From assembly GCA_027443745.1 (NCBI GenBank), contig DAIAZB010000304.1, forward strand, positions 1 through 7,069: 7,069 nt of DNA, read 5' to 3'. Below, one piece after another: positions 5,909 to 7,069 of the stretch. Source of the stretch: Thiomonas sp. Its GTDB lineage: Bacteria; Pseudomonadota; Gammaproteobacteria; Burkholderiales; Burkholderiaceae. The notes under the pieces were generated by a model. That model was not told the DNA's origin and searched no databases. It saw only the letters and a list, made by a program, of their open reading frames with translations. The first letter of the stretch is position 1, and every line of letters begins with the position of its first letter. A program made the translations under genes and the position numbers.

Positions 5909-6973
5909 ATGTTCTACCGCGAAAACGGCCAGTTCAAGACCAGCTACGCCGCCGATGCGCAGCTCTTCCCCATCCTGCAAGACAGGCTGTTCGTCATCGC
6001 CATGCTGCTTGCGGCGTTCGTGCTGGTGCCGGCCTGGGGCTCGGACTATTTGCTGCGCGCCCTGCTCATCCCCTTTCTCATCCTAGCGCTGGCTGCGCTC
6101 GGACTGAACGTGCTGGTGGGCTACTGCGGCCAAATCTCGCTGGGCACTGGTGCTTTCATGGCCGTCGGCGCCTACGCCACCTACAACATCATGGCGCGTC
6201 TCCCCGGCATGCCCCTGTTGCTGGCACTGCTGCTCGCCGGGCTGATCGCCGCCGCCGTGGGCATGCTGTTCGGCCTGCCCAGCCTGCGCATCCGCGGTTT
6301 GTACCTGGCGGTGGCGACACTGGCGGCACAGTTCCTGGCCGACTGGGTGTTCTCGCATGTGGCGTGGCTGACCATGGGCTCGGCCTCGGGCTCGGTCACG
6401 GCGCCACGCCTTGATGTTTTCGGCCTGGCGATTGAAGGACCGGTGCGCAAATACCTGCTGTGTCTGACCCTGCTGTGCATCGTCGCGCTGGCCGTGAAAA
6501 ATCTGGTGCGTGCGCGCAAGGGGCGCGAGTGGATGGCCACGCGTGACATGGACGTCGCAGCCAGCGTCATCGGCATCTCGCCGGTGCGCGCGAAGCTCTC
6601 GGCCTTTGGCGTCAGCAGCTTCGTCGCCGGCATTGCGGGCGCGCTGTGGGCCTTTGTCCACCTGGGTTCATGGGAGCCGGCGGCGTTCAACATCGACATG
6701 TCCTTCAAGCTGCTGTTCATGATCATCATCGGAGGCTTGGGCTCGGTCATGGGCAGTTTTTTCGGCGCCGCCTTCATCGTGCTGCTGCCCATCGCCCTGA
6801 ACCGACTGCCGGCCATGGTCGGGCTGCAACTCTCGACCAGCCTGGTGTCGCACCTCGAACTGATGGTGTTCGGCGCGCTGATCGTGTTCTTTCTGATCGT
6901 CGAGCCACATGGCCTGGCACGGCTCTGGATCACGGCCAAAAACAAACTACGCGTCTGGCCGTTCCCGCATTGA
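5909..6973 (+). CDS. livM: LIV-type ABC transporter permease, LivM-like
   Basis: This 354-residue inner-membrane permease is the partner of LivH. A hydrophilic N-terminal stretch of about 25 residues (MFYRENGQFKTSYAADAQLF at its start) precedes the first membrane segment; as recalled, this start is typical of a Burkholderiales LivM subgroup. GYCGQISLGTGAF (71-83) is the LivM signature. SLRIRGLYLAVATLA (125-139) and the coupling loop GREWMATRDMDVAASVIGI (205-223) are both conserved. IIGGLGSVMGSFFGAAF (273-289) matches the family near the C-terminus, which ends in a short basic cytoplasmic tail. It follows livH by 12 bp. A 76-bp gap separates it from the next start, longer than the other gaps, as often seen before a separately expressed binding-protein gene. 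Its substrate is not determined. Confidence 0.93.
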   Translation: MFYRENGQFKTSYAADAQLFPILQDRLFVIAMLLAAFVLVPAWGSDYLLRALLIPFLILALAALGLNVLVGYCGQISLGTGAFMAVGAYATYNIMARLPGMPLLLALLLAGLIAAAVGMLFGLPSLRIRGLYLAVATLAAQFLADWVFSHVAWLTMGSASGSVTAPRLDVFGLAIEGPVRKYLLCLTLLCIVALAVKNLVRARKGREWMATRDMDVAASVIGISPVRAKLSAFGVSSFVAGIAGALWAFVHLGSWEPAAFNIDMSFKLLFMIIIGGLGSVMGSFFGAAFIVLLPIALNRLPAMVGLQLSTSLVSHLELMVFGALIVFFLIVEPHGLARLWITAKNKLRVWPFPH

Positions 6974-7038
6974 GCACGGGTCGAGGTGGCCCTTGCCCAA
7001 CCCCGCCTGACACCGGTTCATTTTTCACCCACACCACC

Positions 7039-7044
7039 AAGGAG
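7039..7044 (+). promoter_or_regulatory. Ribosome binding site of the next operon gene
   Basis: AAGGAG ends 5 nt before the ATG at 7050, the strongest Shine-Dalgarno match in the window. This suggests that a highly expressed gene, such as a periplasmic binding protein, follows. Confidence 0.65.
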
Positions 7045-7049
7045 ACACC

Positions 7050-7069
7050 ATGACATTTCATCCTTCCCT
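7050..7069 (+). CDS. Start of the next gene (partial), probably the transporter's substrate-binding protein
   Basis: Only six full codons are visible (MTFHPS, then a Leu codon cut at its last base). A gene start is supported by the strong AAGGAG just upstream and by its position after livM in the same direction. In operons of this layout a LIV-type periplasmic binding protein commonly comes next, followed by a LivF ATPase. The identity is inference from gene order; the residues seen neither support nor exclude it. Confidence 0.55.

Noticed and set aside
6999..7025. Possible terminator or attenuator between livM and the next gene (AACC/GGTT followed by TTTTT)
   Set aside because: The stem is only 4 bp with a large loop, too weak to call, and same-direction genes on both sides do not require a terminator.

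Overview
The window is GC-rich chromosomal DNA that looks like a betaproteobacterium, most likely Burkholderiales. That placement is inferred from the style of the proteins (an MlaF start, a GGWFGEG-type Crp/Fnr regulator, and LivM beginning MFYRENGQFKTSYAAD) and from the GC bias at third codon positions. It is not based on any database match. No mobile element, CRISPR array, tRNA or rRNA was seen.

Layout, left to right: (1) 1-340, minus strand: the N-terminal 113 codons of mlaF, the ATPase of the Mla phospholipid-trafficking ABC system, cut by the window edge. (2) 341-552: a divergent intergenic region with several short inverted repeats. (3) 553-1173, plus: a class I SAM-dependent methyltransferase of the TPMT/thiol-halide type. 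(4) 1207-1950, minus: a Crp/Fnr-family regulator that converges on the methyltransferase. (5) 1951-2123: a divergent regulatory region containing a symmetric interrupted dyad. (6) 2124-6973, plus: a tight run of four genes (AMP-forming acyl-CoA ligase, LivG-type ATPase, LivH-type permease, LivM-type permease) with gaps of 23, 27 and 12 bp. (7) From 7050: a strong ribosome binding site and the first codons of a further gene. By operon logic this is probably the periplasmic substrate-binding protein, but too little is visible to identify it.

The main story is a transport-plus-activation operon. A LIV-type (HAAT family) ABC importer is transcribed with a long-chain-type acyl-CoA ligase, which suggests that a carboxylic acid is imported and then trapped as its CoA thioester. 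The divergent Crp/Fnr protein, which lacks both an FNR cysteine cluster and the usual cAMP-contact Arg-Ser pair, is the obvious candidate regulator. The substrate cannot be told from sequence. A binding protein and a LivF-type second ATPase are expected just beyond the right edge.

Nothing here is clearly a new system. The points most worth a second look are the 38-bp dyad at the start of the regulator gene, a 9-bp inverted repeat spanning the divergent promoter region, and an Asn at the hinge position of the ligase.
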